Below, in pieces: positions 1 to 10,500 of a stretch of DNA of 32,796 nucleotides. The notes beneath the pieces were generated by a model. That model was not told where the DNA came from, did no database searches, and saw only the letters and a list, made by a program, of their open reading frames with translations. The stretch lies in assembly GCA_005878525.1 (NCBI GenBank), contig VBMB01000139.1, positions 1 through 32,796 on the forward strand, in the 5' to 3' direction. The position numbers and the translations under genes are program-made. Position 1 is the stretch's first letter, and each line of letters opens with the position of its first letter. Origin of the DNA: Methanobacteriota archaeon. Lineage in GTDB: Archaea > Thermoplasmatota > Thermoplasmata > RBG-16-68-12.

Positions 1-871
1 TCCGCGCATCCCCGCGGAGGTTGTAAATCTCCGAGGGCCGGAAGTGCTTCTCGTCAATCTTCACGTGCGCCTCCCAATCCGAGATGCCGGCGACGCGGAA
101 CGCCTCCTCCACGAACTCGCGAACGGAATGGGCCTCGCCCGTCGATCCGACGAAGTCATCCGGTTGCCGGTGCTGGAGGATCCGCCACATCAGGTCGACG
201 AACTCCGGCGCGTACCCCCAGTCGCGCCTCGCATCCAGGTTCCCGAGGGTGATCGTTTTCGCGAGGCCGTGATGGATTTTCGCCACGCCGTTGCTCACCT
301 TGCGTGTCAAGAATTCGAGACCGCGTCTCTCGGATTCGTGATTGAACAGGATGCCGTTGGAAACGGACAGGCCGTGGGCCTCCCGGTAGTTCACACAGGC
401 CCAGTACGCGTAGACCTTGGCGACGCCGTACGGACTCCGGGGATGGAACGGCGTGCTCTCGTCCTGCGGCTCCCGATCGACCTTTCCGAACATCTCGCTG
501 GACGAGGCCTGATACACCCGTGCGTCGGGCGCATAGGCACGGATCGCCTCCAGGACGCGCACCGCGCCGAGGCCGGTGATCTCGCCCGTGAGCACGGGTT
601 GCACGAACGACGTTCCGACGAATGATTGGGCGGCGAGATTGTACACTTCGTCGGGCTCGGATTCCTTCACGGCGGCGTTCAATGAGGACTGGTCAATCAG
701 GTCGCCGTCCAAGAGGGCCACACGGTCCACGAGGTGCTGGATGTTGCCGATGTTGGGGATGCTCAAGCGGCGGACGAGTCCATGTACCTCGTACCCTTTC
801 TTCAAGAGAAGTTCCATCAGGAACGAGCCGTCTTGGCCCGTGGCGCCCGTCACCAGGGCGGATTTCGTCAT
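1..871 (-). CDS. gmd: GDP-mannose 4,6-dehydratase (3' end outside the window)
   Basis: Reverse-strand translation begins MTKSALVTGATGQDGSFLMELLLKKGYEVHGLVRR and continues ...YQASSSEMFGKV..., ...SPYGVAKVYAYWACVNYREAHGLSVSNGILFNHESERRG...; Rossmann GxxGxxG and YxxxK SDR motifs typical of GMD. Confidence 0.92.
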   Translation of the reverse strand, partial: MTKSALVTGATGQDGSFLMELLLKKGYEVHGLVRRLSIPNIGNIQHLVDRVALLDGDLIDQSSLNAAVKESEPDEVYNLAAQSFVGTSFVQPVLTGEITGLGAVRVLEAIRAYAPDARVYQASSSEMFGKVDREPQDESTPFHPRSPYGVAKVYAYWACVNYREAHGLSVSNGILFNHESERRGLEFLTRKVSNGVAKIHHGLAKTITLGNLDARRDWGYAPEFVDLMWRILQHRQPDDFVGSTGEAHSVREFVEEAFRVAGISDWEAHVKIDEKHFRPSEIYNLRGDAR

Positions 872-910
872 CGCCGCAGGAACCCGTTCGCGGTCCTTTA
901 ACGGTATCGA

Positions 911-1978
911 CTATCCGGACAGGGCCCGCATCTTTTTGATGAAGTCGGATTCGTCGAACTCGCTCGCCCTCGCCGCGCAATCGTTCTTCATCGCGCGCAG
1001 GGTTGAGTCATCCAGTTCACGGATCTTCGCCGCAAACCGGTCGGGATCCGGCGGCAACAGGAAGCCGGTCTTCCCGTCGACGACCGTCTCTCGATACCCG
1101 CCCTCGTCGGTTGCGAGGACGCATTTCCCCGCCGCCATCGCTTCGACCGGCGTGATCCCGAAGTCCTCGTCGACCGCGGTCGTCAAGAACCCCCGGCAAC
1201 GGGCATACAAGTCTGCGAGGCGTTCGTCCGGAATCTCTCCGAGCAAAGTCACGTTCGGCGGCGGTTTGAGGCGGGCAACGTATCGCTCTGCCATATCCCC
1301 CGGGGCGTGCCCGCCCACCAGGACGAGTCGTTCGGCGGGAAGCCGACGGAAGACCTCGAGCTGGAGTTCGATTCTCTTCTCCGGGTACAAGCGGCTCACT
1401 GCGAGCCAGAAGTCGCCGAGTTCCTTGAACCGGAATCGGCGCGTTGCGACGGGCGGATGGATCACCTTCGCGTCGCGCCCGTAAAAGCGGCGGATGCGAG
1501 CGCGCACGGTTTCGCTAATCGCGATGACATCGTCGCAATGCCGAATCGATTGACGCTCCAGTCGGCTCTGCACCCCGATCCACGCCCGAGCCACCAAACG
1601 GCCCGTCCACGAGAACCGGGAAAGCATCGCCTGTCTCTGATCGAAGAACGCGCGGGTGGGCGTGAGGCAATAGTACACGTTCGGATGATGGCGCTTGGCG
1701 GCGTAGTGCGCCCAGTTCCCGACGAGGAAGTGGAAGTCATAATCGTCCAAGCGAGCACGTGCGAACTTCCAGCTCGCATCGACTTGCTTGAAGGGTGGCC
1801 GTCGCACGAGAGGACCGAGGGAGATGACGTTGACGCCGGCCATGTCGAGTCGCCGGAGGATCGCGGGATCGAAGTCCGTGGTGATGAGGTCCGCGCCGAG
1901 GTGTTTCGCCAGGGTCAAGGCGACACGTTCCCCGCCTCCGATCGTCTCGAGGAAATCGTGCAGGACTGCGAGCTTCAC
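911..1978 (-). CDS. GT-B fold glycosyltransferase (GT4/group 1-like)
   Basis: 355 aa, MKLAVLHDFLETIGGGERVALTLAKHLGADL..., C-terminal EDFGITPVEAMAAGKCVLATDEGGYRETV typical of group 1 glycosyltransferases. Confidence 0.88.
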   Translation of the reverse strand: MKLAVLHDFLETIGGGERVALTLAKHLGADLITTDFDPAILRRLDMAGVNVISLGPLVRRPPFKQVDASWKFARARLDDYDFHFLVGNWAHYAAKRHHPNVYYCLTPTRAFFDQRQAMLSRFSWTGRLVARAWIGVQSRLERQSIRHCDDVIAISETVRARIRRFYGRDAKVIHPPVATRRFRFKELGDFWLAVSRLYPEKRIELQLEVFRRLPAERLVLVGGHAPGDMAERYVARLKPPPNVTLLGEIPDERLADLYARCRGFLTTAVDEDFGITPVEAMAAGKCVLATDEGGYRETVVDGKTGFLLPPDPDRFAAKIRELDDSTLRAMKNDCAARASEFDESDFIKKMRALSG

Positions 1979-2095
1979 GACCGCTTCGACCTCATTGTCG
2001 CGGACAAACTTCCGTCGCGAGATGAATCCTTCGTTGCGGGAGCCAGATGGGAGGGGCTGTGGGGCCTCCGGGGGCGACCCCGCCGGAACGCGGAA

Positions 2096-3115
2096 TCACG
2101 CGAGGACCGCATCTTTCATCGAAACACGGTAGGTGCGAATCCAGCGCCCGATCGTCTGGACATCCACGCGGCTCGTCGCTTCCCGTCCCCGTCGCTTCGC
2201 GAGGGCGCGCGGCAGTCCGGCGTACGCATCGAGGCGGCCTCGAGCCATTGCGGCCGCCGTCTTGCCGAATCGGCCTCGGGTCGGCCTTCCCGCGGTCACT
2301 TGCGAGCCGTTCCAGGGCAGGGGGCCCGCCATAACGCGGACCAAATTCCAGGGGATTCCCGTCGTCACGTACCGCCATGGATAGTTCTGGACGAGGTTCC
2401 ACACGCGATTCCGTTCGCAGAGGTACGTCTTCATCGGATTCCCCGATCCGTAGGAGGCCGAGTATTTGTGGTGTACGATCGCCCGCGGGGCGAAGCGCGC
2501 CTCCCAGCCGGCCAGGCGGGTCCTCCAGGCGAGGTCCAAGTCCTCGTAATAGGCGAGGAAGTCCTCGTCGAGCAGGCCGACGGACTCCAAGACGTCCCTC
2601 CGGTACAGCGCGGCTCCCGCAGAGGGCCCGAACACGTCCAACGCCTGATCGAACTGACCCTCATCGACGGAATTCCAACCGCGGTCCATGGCGCTCCCGT
2701 CGGGACCGATGCATACCCCGGTCGAGTTCAAGACGTTCGGGCGGTCGAAGAACACCATCTTCGATGCGACCATGCCGACACGGGGGCCCGCCATCCGGAC
2801 AAGTTCCGCGAGCCACTCCGGATCGACGCGCGTGTCGTTGTTCAGCGTCGCGATGAACCCGCACTCCGGATCTCGGAGCGCTTCGCGCAGCCCGGCGTTC
2901 GTGCCGCGGGCGAAGTGGAGGTTCTCCGGAAGGGGGACGAAGATGACCTCCGGAAACTCGTCCCGAACGACGTCGCGCGAACCGTCCGTGCTCGCGTTGT
3001 CGACGACGACGACCCGATATGAGGGGTACGTTTGGTGCAGGACCGACTGGAGGCACGGCCGGATAGAGTCGCGTCCGTTCCAATTCAGGACGACGACGTG
3101 GCAGCGGCCCGCCAT
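2096..3115 (-). CDS. GT2 family glycosyltransferase (rhamnosyltransferase-like)
   Basis: MAGRCHVVVLNWNGRDSIRPCLQSVLHQTYPSYRVVVVDNASTDGS..., LNNDTRVDPEW, EDLDLAWR. Start taken at the internal ATG (3115) because the upstream ORF extension overlaps the divergent gene. Confidence 0.88.
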   Translation of the reverse strand: MAGRCHVVVLNWNGRDSIRPCLQSVLHQTYPSYRVVVVDNASTDGSRDVVRDEFPEVIFVPLPENLHFARGTNAGLREALRDPECGFIATLNNDTRVDPEWLAELVRMAGPRVGMVASKMVFFDRPNVLNSTGVCIGPDGSAMDRGWNSVDEGQFDQALDVFGPSAGAALYRRDVLESVGLLDEDFLAYYEDLDLAWRTRLAGWEARFAPRAIVHHKYSASYGSGNPMKTYLCERNRVWNLVQNYPWRYVTTGIPWNLVRVMAGPLPWNGSQVTAGRPTRGRFGKTAAAMARGRLDAYAGLPRALAKRRGREATSRVDVQTIGRWIRTYRVSMKDAVLA

Positions 3116-3182
3116 GCCGCCGCGGTACGCGCCCTGACGATTAGAAGGTGATGTGGATCCGAGAAGGGCCAATCGTCTCCTC

Positions 3183-4316
3183 ATGCACGATATCTTTTTT
3201 GCATCCGGCGGAATCCCCGGAAGAGGGGACGGCCGTAGTAGGATCAACGGGCCTTCGGAGACCAAGGTCGTGAATTCGCCGGTCGTGGACAACGGCGGCA
3301 TCCGCGTTGTGGAGGCGGCGGCGTGTCCCCTGTGCGGGGCCTCCGGTCGGGTCCGATACAGCCAGCTTCGAGATCGGTCCTGGAGCGCGCCGGGCACCTG
3401 GTCGTTTCGCGAGTGTGTCGCATGCGGCCACCTGTGGTTGGATCCGTGCCCCGTCGCCGAGGAGATCGGGCGGCTGTACGCGTCGTATTACACGCACGGC
3501 GTGGAGCGCGGGTCACCCCTCCAGGGAGACGGGTTCTGGCCTCGGTGCCGGAGGGGCGTGCTCGAAGCGTACGGCTACCGGGGACTCGCGCACGATTCGA
3601 CGGAGCGGTTCCTCGGCCAGGCGTTGCGGTTCGTCCCGCCGGTATGGGAGGAGTGCGAAGAGATCGTCCATTCCGTGACGGGTCCGCCTCGCGGTCGCCT
3701 CCTCGATATCGGATGCGGGGACGGTTACTTCCTGAGAATCATGCGAGACTTGGGCTGGACGGTGCAAGGTCTCGAGCCCGATCCGAAAGCCGCGGCCTTC
3801 GCCCGCGCGCGCGGCCTCGACATCATCCAGAGCCCGATCGAGGCCGCGTCTCTGGCCCCCAACGCGTTCGATGTCATCACGACGAGCCACGTCATCGAGC
3901 ACGTCCTCGAGCCGGTCACGTTCCTCTCCGTCGCCCGTCGCGCGCTGAAACCGAATGGGATCCTGTACGTCTTCACGCCGAATGCGGGGAGCTGGGGGCA
4001 TGCGATGTTCGGCCCGTCATGGTACCCGCTCGAACCGCCCCGCCATCTCCATATTTTCCGTCCAAGGAATCTCGTCGCGTGCGCGGAGCGCGCTCGCCTT
4101 CAGGTCGTAGACGTTCGTACGACCGGTCGGCTCCATCTTTTCTTCGACGCAAGCGTGTCGATCCACAAGACCGGCCGGTATCGCTTCGATGATCCGATGA
4201 TCCAAGCGTCTGTCTTCGACCGACTGTTTCGGGTGACCGAAAACCTCCTGGTCCGCGTGCATCCCTACGCCGGCGAGGAAATCGTGATGCGGTGCACGAA
4301 GCCGGCGACGGACTAG
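3183..4316 (+). CDS. class I SAM-dependent methyltransferase with N-terminal CxxC/CxxC motif
   Basis: CPLCGASGRVRY...ECVACGHLWLDPCP followed by RGRLLDIGCGDGYFLRIMRDLGWTVQGLEPDPKA...FDVITTSHVIEHVLEP; start uncertain (ORF opens at 3153). Confidence 0.85.
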   Translation: MHDIFFASGGIPGRGDGRSRINGPSETKVVNSPVVDNGGIRVVEAAACPLCGASGRVRYSQLRDRSWSAPGTWSFRECVACGHLWLDPCPVAEEIGRLYASYYTHGVERGSPLQGDGFWPRCRRGVLEAYGYRGLAHDSTERFLGQALRFVPPVWEECEEIVHSVTGPPRGRLLDIGCGDGYFLRIMRDLGWTVQGLEPDPKAAAFARARGLDIIQSPIEAASLAPNAFDVITTSHVIEHVLEPVTFLSVARRALKPNGILYVFTPNAGSWGHAMFGPSWYPLEPPRHLHIFRPRNLVACAERARLQVVDVRTTGRLHLFFDASVSIHKTGRYRFDDPMIQASVFDRLFRVTENLLVRVHPYAGEEIVMRCTKPATD

Positions 4317-4326
4317 CCGAAGCGGA

Positions 4327-5421
4327 TCAGCGGGCGCGCGCCTTTCCAGCCACGGGTTCGAGCAACTCGCGCATGCGGTCGACGAATACGCGGACATCGA
4401 ACTGGCGCGCCCTCGCCTCGCAGGCTCCCCGCATTGCCGCGAGGGCGTCCGGTGTCGCTTCCGCCACGCAGGCCGCCAGGCGTTCGGGGGTTGCGGGCCG
4501 CAACCATCCTGTCTTTCGATGGACCACGCTCTCCCGGTATCCGCCTTCATCGACCGCGACGACCGCCTTCCCGGACGCCATCGCCTCCACAGGTCCGAGC
4601 CCAAAGTCTTCGTCTTGGGACGTCGCGATGAGTCCGCGGCACGTGGCGTACAGGTCGCGCAGCTTCGAGTCATCGACTTCTCCGAGGAATTCCACGTTCC
4701 GCGGCGGGTCGAGGGATCGGACGAACCGTTCCATGCGCACGCCCATCTGTGGACCCCCCGCGACCACCAACCGCTCGCGGGGGAGCCGACGGAACACCTC
4801 CAGCTGGAGGTCGATGCGCTTCTCATGAGAGAGCCGGTTCACGGACAACCAGAAGTCGCCGACGCGGTCGAATCGGTAGCGTGCCGTGTCGACGGGCGGA
4901 TAGACGACCTCGGACGTTCGCCCGAGGAACCGTCGGATTCGGCCCGACACATTTCGGCTGTTGGCGACGATTGTGTCGACCCCCTCGACGGCGGCTTCGT
5001 ACTCCGGCCGTCGCCGTTCGATCCATCGGCGGGCGGCCGCGCGCCGGACGGGCGAGAGCGACTTGAGAACGGGGTCGCGCAAGTCGTAAAACACTCGGAC
5101 AGGCGTGTGGCAATACCACAGGTTCGGCCGGAGTCGAGGTGCCGCAAAGACGGCCCAATTCCCCGAAAGGACGTAGACGTCATGGTCGGGGATCGAGGCG
5201 TCGCGGAAGGCGCGCGCTTGCGCGTTCTGTCGCATCGGTGCCTTCTGGGACACGCGCGCGATTTCGGTCGCCCGGACGGCGGGCATGCCGGCTCGCGGGG
5301 GGAGGCTTGGATCGAGATCCGTTACGTAGAGATCCGCGTCGAAGGCCGACGCCAGGGTCAGCACCACCCGCTCGCCCCCGCCGATGAAGCTCATGTGGTC
5401 GTGGAGGACCGCGATCCGCAT
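4327..5421 (-). CDS. GT-B fold glycosyltransferase (GT4/group 1-like), paralogue of the 911-1978 gene
   Basis: MRIAVLHDHMSFIGGGERVVLTLASAFDADLYVTDLDP...; DEDFGLGPVEAMASGKAVVAVDEGGYRESV; close similarity to the 911-1978 product. Confidence 0.87.
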   Translation of the reverse strand: MRIAVLHDHMSFIGGGERVVLTLASAFDADLYVTDLDPSLPPRAGMPAVRATEIARVSQKAPMRQNAQARAFRDASIPDHDVYVLSGNWAVFAAPRLRPNLWYCHTPVRVFYDLRDPVLKSLSPVRRAAARRWIERRRPEYEAAVEGVDTIVANSRNVSGRIRRFLGRTSEVVYPPVDTARYRFDRVGDFWLSVNRLSHEKRIDLQLEVFRRLPRERLVVAGGPQMGVRMERFVRSLDPPRNVEFLGEVDDSKLRDLYATCRGLIATSQDEDFGLGPVEAMASGKAVVAVDEGGYRESVVHRKTGWLRPATPERLAACVAEATPDALAAMRGACEARARQFDVRVFVDRMRELLEPVAGKARAR

Positions 5422-5462
5422 GGACCGGCGGGATGCGATCGCCGGCCATAAATGCGTGCGGC

Positions 5463-7157
5463 TCAACACGTCGGCGCGCTGCCCCACCCGATCCAATAGA
5501 GCCGCGCGTACCCGTTGTCGAAGACCTTGATGAACGGCGCCTCGTCGAACTTTGCGATCACGGCGGGATCCATCGGGGCGGCCGTTTCCCAGGGCGTGAG
5601 CCGTACGCCCGCTTCCATGTCTCGGTCGATCCAAACATACGTCCCGTTTTTCACCCCGGATGGCGAAACGATGTCCGAGAGGCCTGCACACGGGACGTTC
5701 GCGAATTCCGGCAAGAATGGATCCCGTGTCCGGTCCCACGTCGCATTGACGCCACCGAATCCGAAGACCGTCGTGGACCCCTGGTGGTCCGACACGACAA
5801 GTCCGCTCGCATGGTCCCTCGCCCAATACGCAGGGTCCAACGCCGCGGGGATCGTCCCTTCCCTCCAGCCCGCGAGCGTGGAGGGGGGCGGGATGCCGGC
5901 GACCGCGTTAGCGGCGAGGAGGACGCCGCAGAGGCCGAGGGCGAAGGTCCGCTTCCCACCGCGAAGGCCCGCGAGGTCCAAGAGTCGGAAGAACCCCATC
6001 CCCGCGAAGATTGCGAGAGGGATCATCAGGTATTCCGCGTGTCGGTACGGAATCAGGACGCGCGGGGCCACGGCGATTCCCACAACGGCGGAAGCGAGGA
6101 GGGCGACGAACCAGCCGTTCACCGCAAGCCCGTCCGCGAGGAAATCGACGAAACGGCGGCCCGACGCCGCGAACGACAACAGGAGGACGAGCGGGACGAA
6201 GTAGAGTAGCCCGGTCGCGGGGACCCGAAACGTCGTTCCCGGGACCCCGATGACGACCGAGACCACGCCGATCACGAAGATGGTTCCCACGGCCGCCAGG
6301 TACGCGGTCGCGGGGCGGCGGAGCGCCGGATAGGTCGTCCGATACCTCCAGGCAACGCGGCTGCGTGCGAAGATGATCCCTCCGAGGAGAATGAGGCCCG
6401 CAGGAAACAAGGCGAGCAAGGCCCACCAAGGCTGGATGTTCACGTCCGGCAGGATCGATTCTCGAAACGTCGTCGCGTACCCGAGCCAGTACACAAACGT
6501 GCCGCCGAGGAGGGCGCTCGCGAACATCACCTCGCGTTTCGCACCCGCGGTCCATCGCCACGGACGGGCGAGGCCCTCGAGGACGATCGCCCCGAAGACC
6601 ATGATGAGGAAGAAGTATAGGGACAGGTGATGCGTCGCGATGAGCGTCGCGGTCACGAGGAGAAGCGGCACCATTGCCCGACCGTCCGTTCGAAGCCGCA
6701 CGAAGCATAGGAGCCCCGCGAGGGCGAGGAGCTCCCCGACGGTTGCAGGCGCCGTGTGCGCCGCCGTGTATGCCACCGGAATGGCACCGGCCGGGAACGA
6801 GGCCGCGAACAGGGCGAAACGGTCGTCGCCGGTCATCCGGTGAGCGACCAGGAACATCGGCAGGACTGCCAGGGCACCGAGGATGGGGACGAGCAGGTTG
6901 ATCGTCGTCGGCACGTCGAGGCCGCCGAGGTCAACGAATCCCCCCTGGGCGAAGAACATGCCCGGGAAATACGGATAGGTGACGCCCCATCCGTAGTACG
7001 TCGTCGAGAGATGACCGTTTCGGACGAGCGCTCGCAAGATCGAAAAGTACTCGCCCGTGTCGGAGCCCCAGTAGAGGAACGACCAAAGGGGCGAGAGCCG
7101 AACCGCGATCGAGACGAGCACGACCGCGGCCAGGGCGACGGCGCTCGACTTCCTCAT
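5463..7157 (-). CDS. polytopic membrane protein, probable GT-C type glycosyltransferase/oligosaccharyltransferase-like
   Basis: 564 aa with many hydrophobic segments; N-terminal MRKSSAVALAAVVLVSIAVRLSPLWSFLYWGSDTGEYFSILRALVRNG has the first-TM plus acidic-motif layout of GT-C enzymes; located in a glycosylation cluster. Confidence 0.65.
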   Translation of the reverse strand: MRKSSAVALAAVVLVSIAVRLSPLWSFLYWGSDTGEYFSILRALVRNGHLSTTYYGWGVTYPYFPGMFFAQGGFVDLGGLDVPTTINLLVPILGALAVLPMFLVAHRMTGDDRFALFAASFPAGAIPVAYTAAHTAPATVGELLALAGLLCFVRLRTDGRAMVPLLLVTATLIATHHLSLYFFLIMVFGAIVLEGLARPWRWTAGAKREVMFASALLGGTFVYWLGYATTFRESILPDVNIQPWWALLALFPAGLILLGGIIFARSRVAWRYRTTYPALRRPATAYLAAVGTIFVIGVVSVVIGVPGTTFRVPATGLLYFVPLVLLLSFAASGRRFVDFLADGLAVNGWFVALLASAVVGIAVAPRVLIPYRHAEYLMIPLAIFAGMGFFRLLDLAGLRGGKRTFALGLCGVLLAANAVAGIPPPSTLAGWREGTIPAALDPAYWARDHASGLVVSDHQGSTTVFGFGGVNATWDRTRDPFLPEFANVPCAGLSDIVSPSGVKNGTYVWIDRDMEAGVRLTPWETAAPMDPAVIAKFDEAPFIKVFDNGYARLYWIGWGSAPTC

Positions 7158-7262
7158 TCGCTCGCGAACCGGCCCCCGCTACTAAATGGTTATCCGCGGT
7201 TCGTCGCGCGTCCGGCAAACATTGGCGCAAACTATTTCTCCGCGGCGTTTCTGTCCCGCGCG

Positions 7263-7589
7263 ATGGCGCGCCGCTGCCCCGAGTGTTACGCAGAGCTACC
7301 CGAGGATGCGGTATGGGTGTGCCCGACGTGCGGCTACACCCTCCGGACTCCTGGGGCCGCGAAGGTGGGCATCGTGTTCATGGTCCTCGGCTTAGTCCTG
7401 TTGGGGGCCTTCGTGTACGGCCCGGAACGGATCGGCCTGACCTCGGGTCTCGTGCCGACGGACCTCGCACGCTTGATGATCGTGAACTTCCCGCTCCTGG
7501 TCCTGGGCACGTTCGGGATCGGCGCGTTCCTCGTCGCAGCCGCCGCGCTGAAACTCCGATCGGAGCACGCCCGGGTCGCGGCCGCCTAG
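7263..7589 (+). CDS. small zinc-ribbon membrane protein
   Basis: MARRCPECYAELPEDAVWVCPTCGYTLRTP (CxxC-x13-CxxC) followed by two hydrophobic helices. Confidence 0.72.
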   Translation: MARRCPECYAELPEDAVWVCPTCGYTLRTPGAAKVGIVFMVLGLVLLGAFVYGPERIGLTSGLVPTDLARLMIVNFPLLVLGTFGIGAFLVAAAALKLRSEHARVAAA

Positions 7590-10500
7590 AAGAAATCGTC
7601 GAGCTTCAGATCCTGCGTCTTGTCGTTCGTGAACAACGACGTGATTGCGTCCTCGATCAGGTCGATCCGCTGGCGGAGATAGTTCGACACCTCGAACTGC
7701 TGACTGATCCGCTTTGAGATCTCGAGGTACTTCTTCACGGAGCTCTCGTGGACCGTCAGCGTGAGGTTCCCGCCGCAGGCGAGGCACTTCCCACGGAGCG
7801 GGATCCGGCGGTACTTCTCCCCGCACTTCGTGCAGCGGACCTGTTGGCTCGAGAACGCCTTCAGATTTCCGATTAGGTCGGGCAAGAAGTGATGGACGAC
7901 GATCCGCGCGACGACATCGTTCGGGTCGACCGCCCGGATGCGCAGGGCGAGCTCGAGCTGCTTGTCGATCTTCTCGGCCATCGAGCCCTCTCCGTACGCC
8001 GACGCGAGCGGACCTTGCGCGACATCGGACGTCTCGTGGGTATACATGAACCCTTCATACTGCAAGACGCTCCCGATCCGCTTGCTCACCGTGTCGATCT
8101 GCGGCTCGATCTCTTTTGGGTGCGCGAATCGCTCCGCGGCCTCGTAGAGGGACGTCGGGTACGCCGGCATAACGTCGAGGTTGTGGGCCTCCTTGTCGAT
8201 CTCGTTCGGGTCGATGCGCGTGGTGAGGACGAGCGGCGCGTCCATGAGCCCTCCGCGTTTGTCCGGGAGGAAGGCCCGCGAGAAGTTGACCAAGCAGTCC
8301 AAGAGCAGGATGACCGAGTCCTCGTCGCCGTCGCAGTTGCGTCGGCGGGCCGCGATCAGGTACGGATGGGCGAAGCACGCGTTCGCGTCGGTGAACCCGA
8401 CGATGCGCGCGAGGACGCCTCCGCTGGTGTGCGGCGCGAGCGTCACGACGAGGTGGCCCAGCAGGTCCTCGGGCGACTTCGCCTCGTAGAACCGGCCGAG
8501 CCCGTAGAGCCGCTCCAGGAGGTCGTCGATGAAACCCGCCACGCGGACCAGGTACTCGCCGCACGACCGTGCGACCACGATGTCCTGCGGCCGGAGCTCG
8601 ACGGTCTGGTCCTCCCGCTCCAAGGGACGGCCGCTTCGGTCCCGCGCATACCCAAGGCGTCGGGCGGTCTCGACGGAGATTCCTACTTCCTCCGGCGTGA
8701 AGTGCGTCAAGGGCAGGTTCGTCATGTCGAACCGCGTGGTGCCGTCCTTGAACACGTAGACGTCGTGCTTCGCGCGGAGGACGCCTTTCTCGATCGGCTC
8801 CGGGGTCTTCGTTCTCGAGATCATTCCCTGGACGGCTTTGATGTCCGCCGGCTTCGACTCGCCCGTTCGGTCGAGCGCGGTCCGGAGGACGTCGGCCAGG
8901 GGGATGCGCTGCCGCGTCGGCCCGTTTCGGGACACCGTGTGTCCCCCGCACGAGCACTTGGGGAGGAACCACCGCTTCCCGCACGAAGAGCAGATCCGCA
9001 GGCCGACCTCGACTTCGATTGTTTCTTTCGAGGCCGCCTCGAGCAGGAGACGCTGGGCGCCTCCCTCGTGGCCGATCGGGAAGAGCGAGTGGGGCGCGGG
9101 CTGCATCTTTCGGGGAGCCGATTTCTCCGGGCGAGCCATGCGGGCGCCGATTCGAGTCGGGCCGCGGGCCTTCACGGGGAAGCCGGCAAGCTCCGACACA
9201 AACGTCAGGGGATCCGTGTTCGCCGGAGCGGGGGCGAGCCGCATCGGCGGTCCAGACTCGATGCCCAGCGCCGCGAGGAGGGCCGCGGTGTGCCGGTCCA
9301 CGACGACGTGATCGCCTTGGACCCGGTAGGTCGCCCCGAGCCGCACGAGCCACTCCCGCGGCTCCTCGTCACCCGGCACGACGAGGTGCCCGTCCTCGAT
9401 CCGTCCCTGCGCCGCGATGAGTTCGCGGACGCGGGTCAATTCCTCCACGGTGAAATCGTGGAAGAACAGGTTGTGCCGCGGGTGGAGGGGAATGCCGAGG
9501 TCCCGCGACCAGGCGACCGCTTGAGGGCCGTCAACGTCCTCCCATCCGTCCGGCAGGGGGCCGAGCTTCGCGCGGAGGAGCGCGCCGTACCACTCGAGGG
9601 AGAACGCGCCCGGCATCAGCACGTGGTTGTTCTCGAGGAACTCTCCGAACGGAACGAGGATCTCTCCCAGGTCCGCGATGACCCGAACCCGGGGCGTGAG
9701 ACGTTTCGCGGTTTCGGCGTCGGTGACCTCGACGAAATCTCCCGAATCGAGGACGACCAGCGGTCCCTCGATCCGGTCGCACGGCGTGACGGCTCCTGCC
9801 TTCCCCGGACGTTCCGTCTTGATCTGTGTGCCGACCGCGATGAAGTCGTCCAGGATGTGCATCGTTGCCGGATGCAGAGCGAGCGCGGCGAGTCCGGTCG
9901 CGCGGGTCCGACCGTATCGGAGGCGAAGGCCGCCGGGCCGACTCGGATGGCACAGGACCGGCCGACCCGCGACGATGTTCTGAATGAACACCTCGCTCGG
10001 CTCGACACCCAATTCGTCTTTCATGTCCTCGGGCCGCGATTCTTTCCGGGCGAGGTATTCGTCGATGAACTCCCAGCCGTCTATGTGGAGTTTCTTCACA
10101 TGCTTCTGGATCTTCGGCGCTTTCAGGCACATGCCGTCCGCAATGACGAGGCACGCGCCGCCGCGGATCCGGTTCGTCTCGACCCGCGGGAGGTCGCGAT
10201 GCCCGCTGATCTCCGCATCCTCGGTTCCTTCTCCGTCGATCGCGACGGGACAATTTGACACGATCAGCGAGATTTCCTCGTCGGAGGGCGTGTATTGGAG
10301 ATGTTGGGCCTGGCGGTACAGCGGGATTTCCTCCTTGAATCGCTCGACCTCTTCTCGTGTCGGAACGTACCGTCCAAGGCCGAGCTCCCGCCGCACGATG
10401 TCCGCGATCAGGACGCTTAGGGCCTGTCCGGTCCCGCCGGCCGAGCGGATCGGACCTGCGTAGGAGAGGTCGACGTACGACGAGCCGTCGCGGTTCCGCT

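Noticed and set aside
1307-3022. 571-aa + strand ORF opposite the glycosyltransferases
   Set aside because: Shadow ORF; both minus-strand glycosyltransferases are well supported
7889-10258. 789-aa antisense ORF opposite polC
   Set aside because: Shadow ORF of DP2; low-complexity composition with no recognisable motifs
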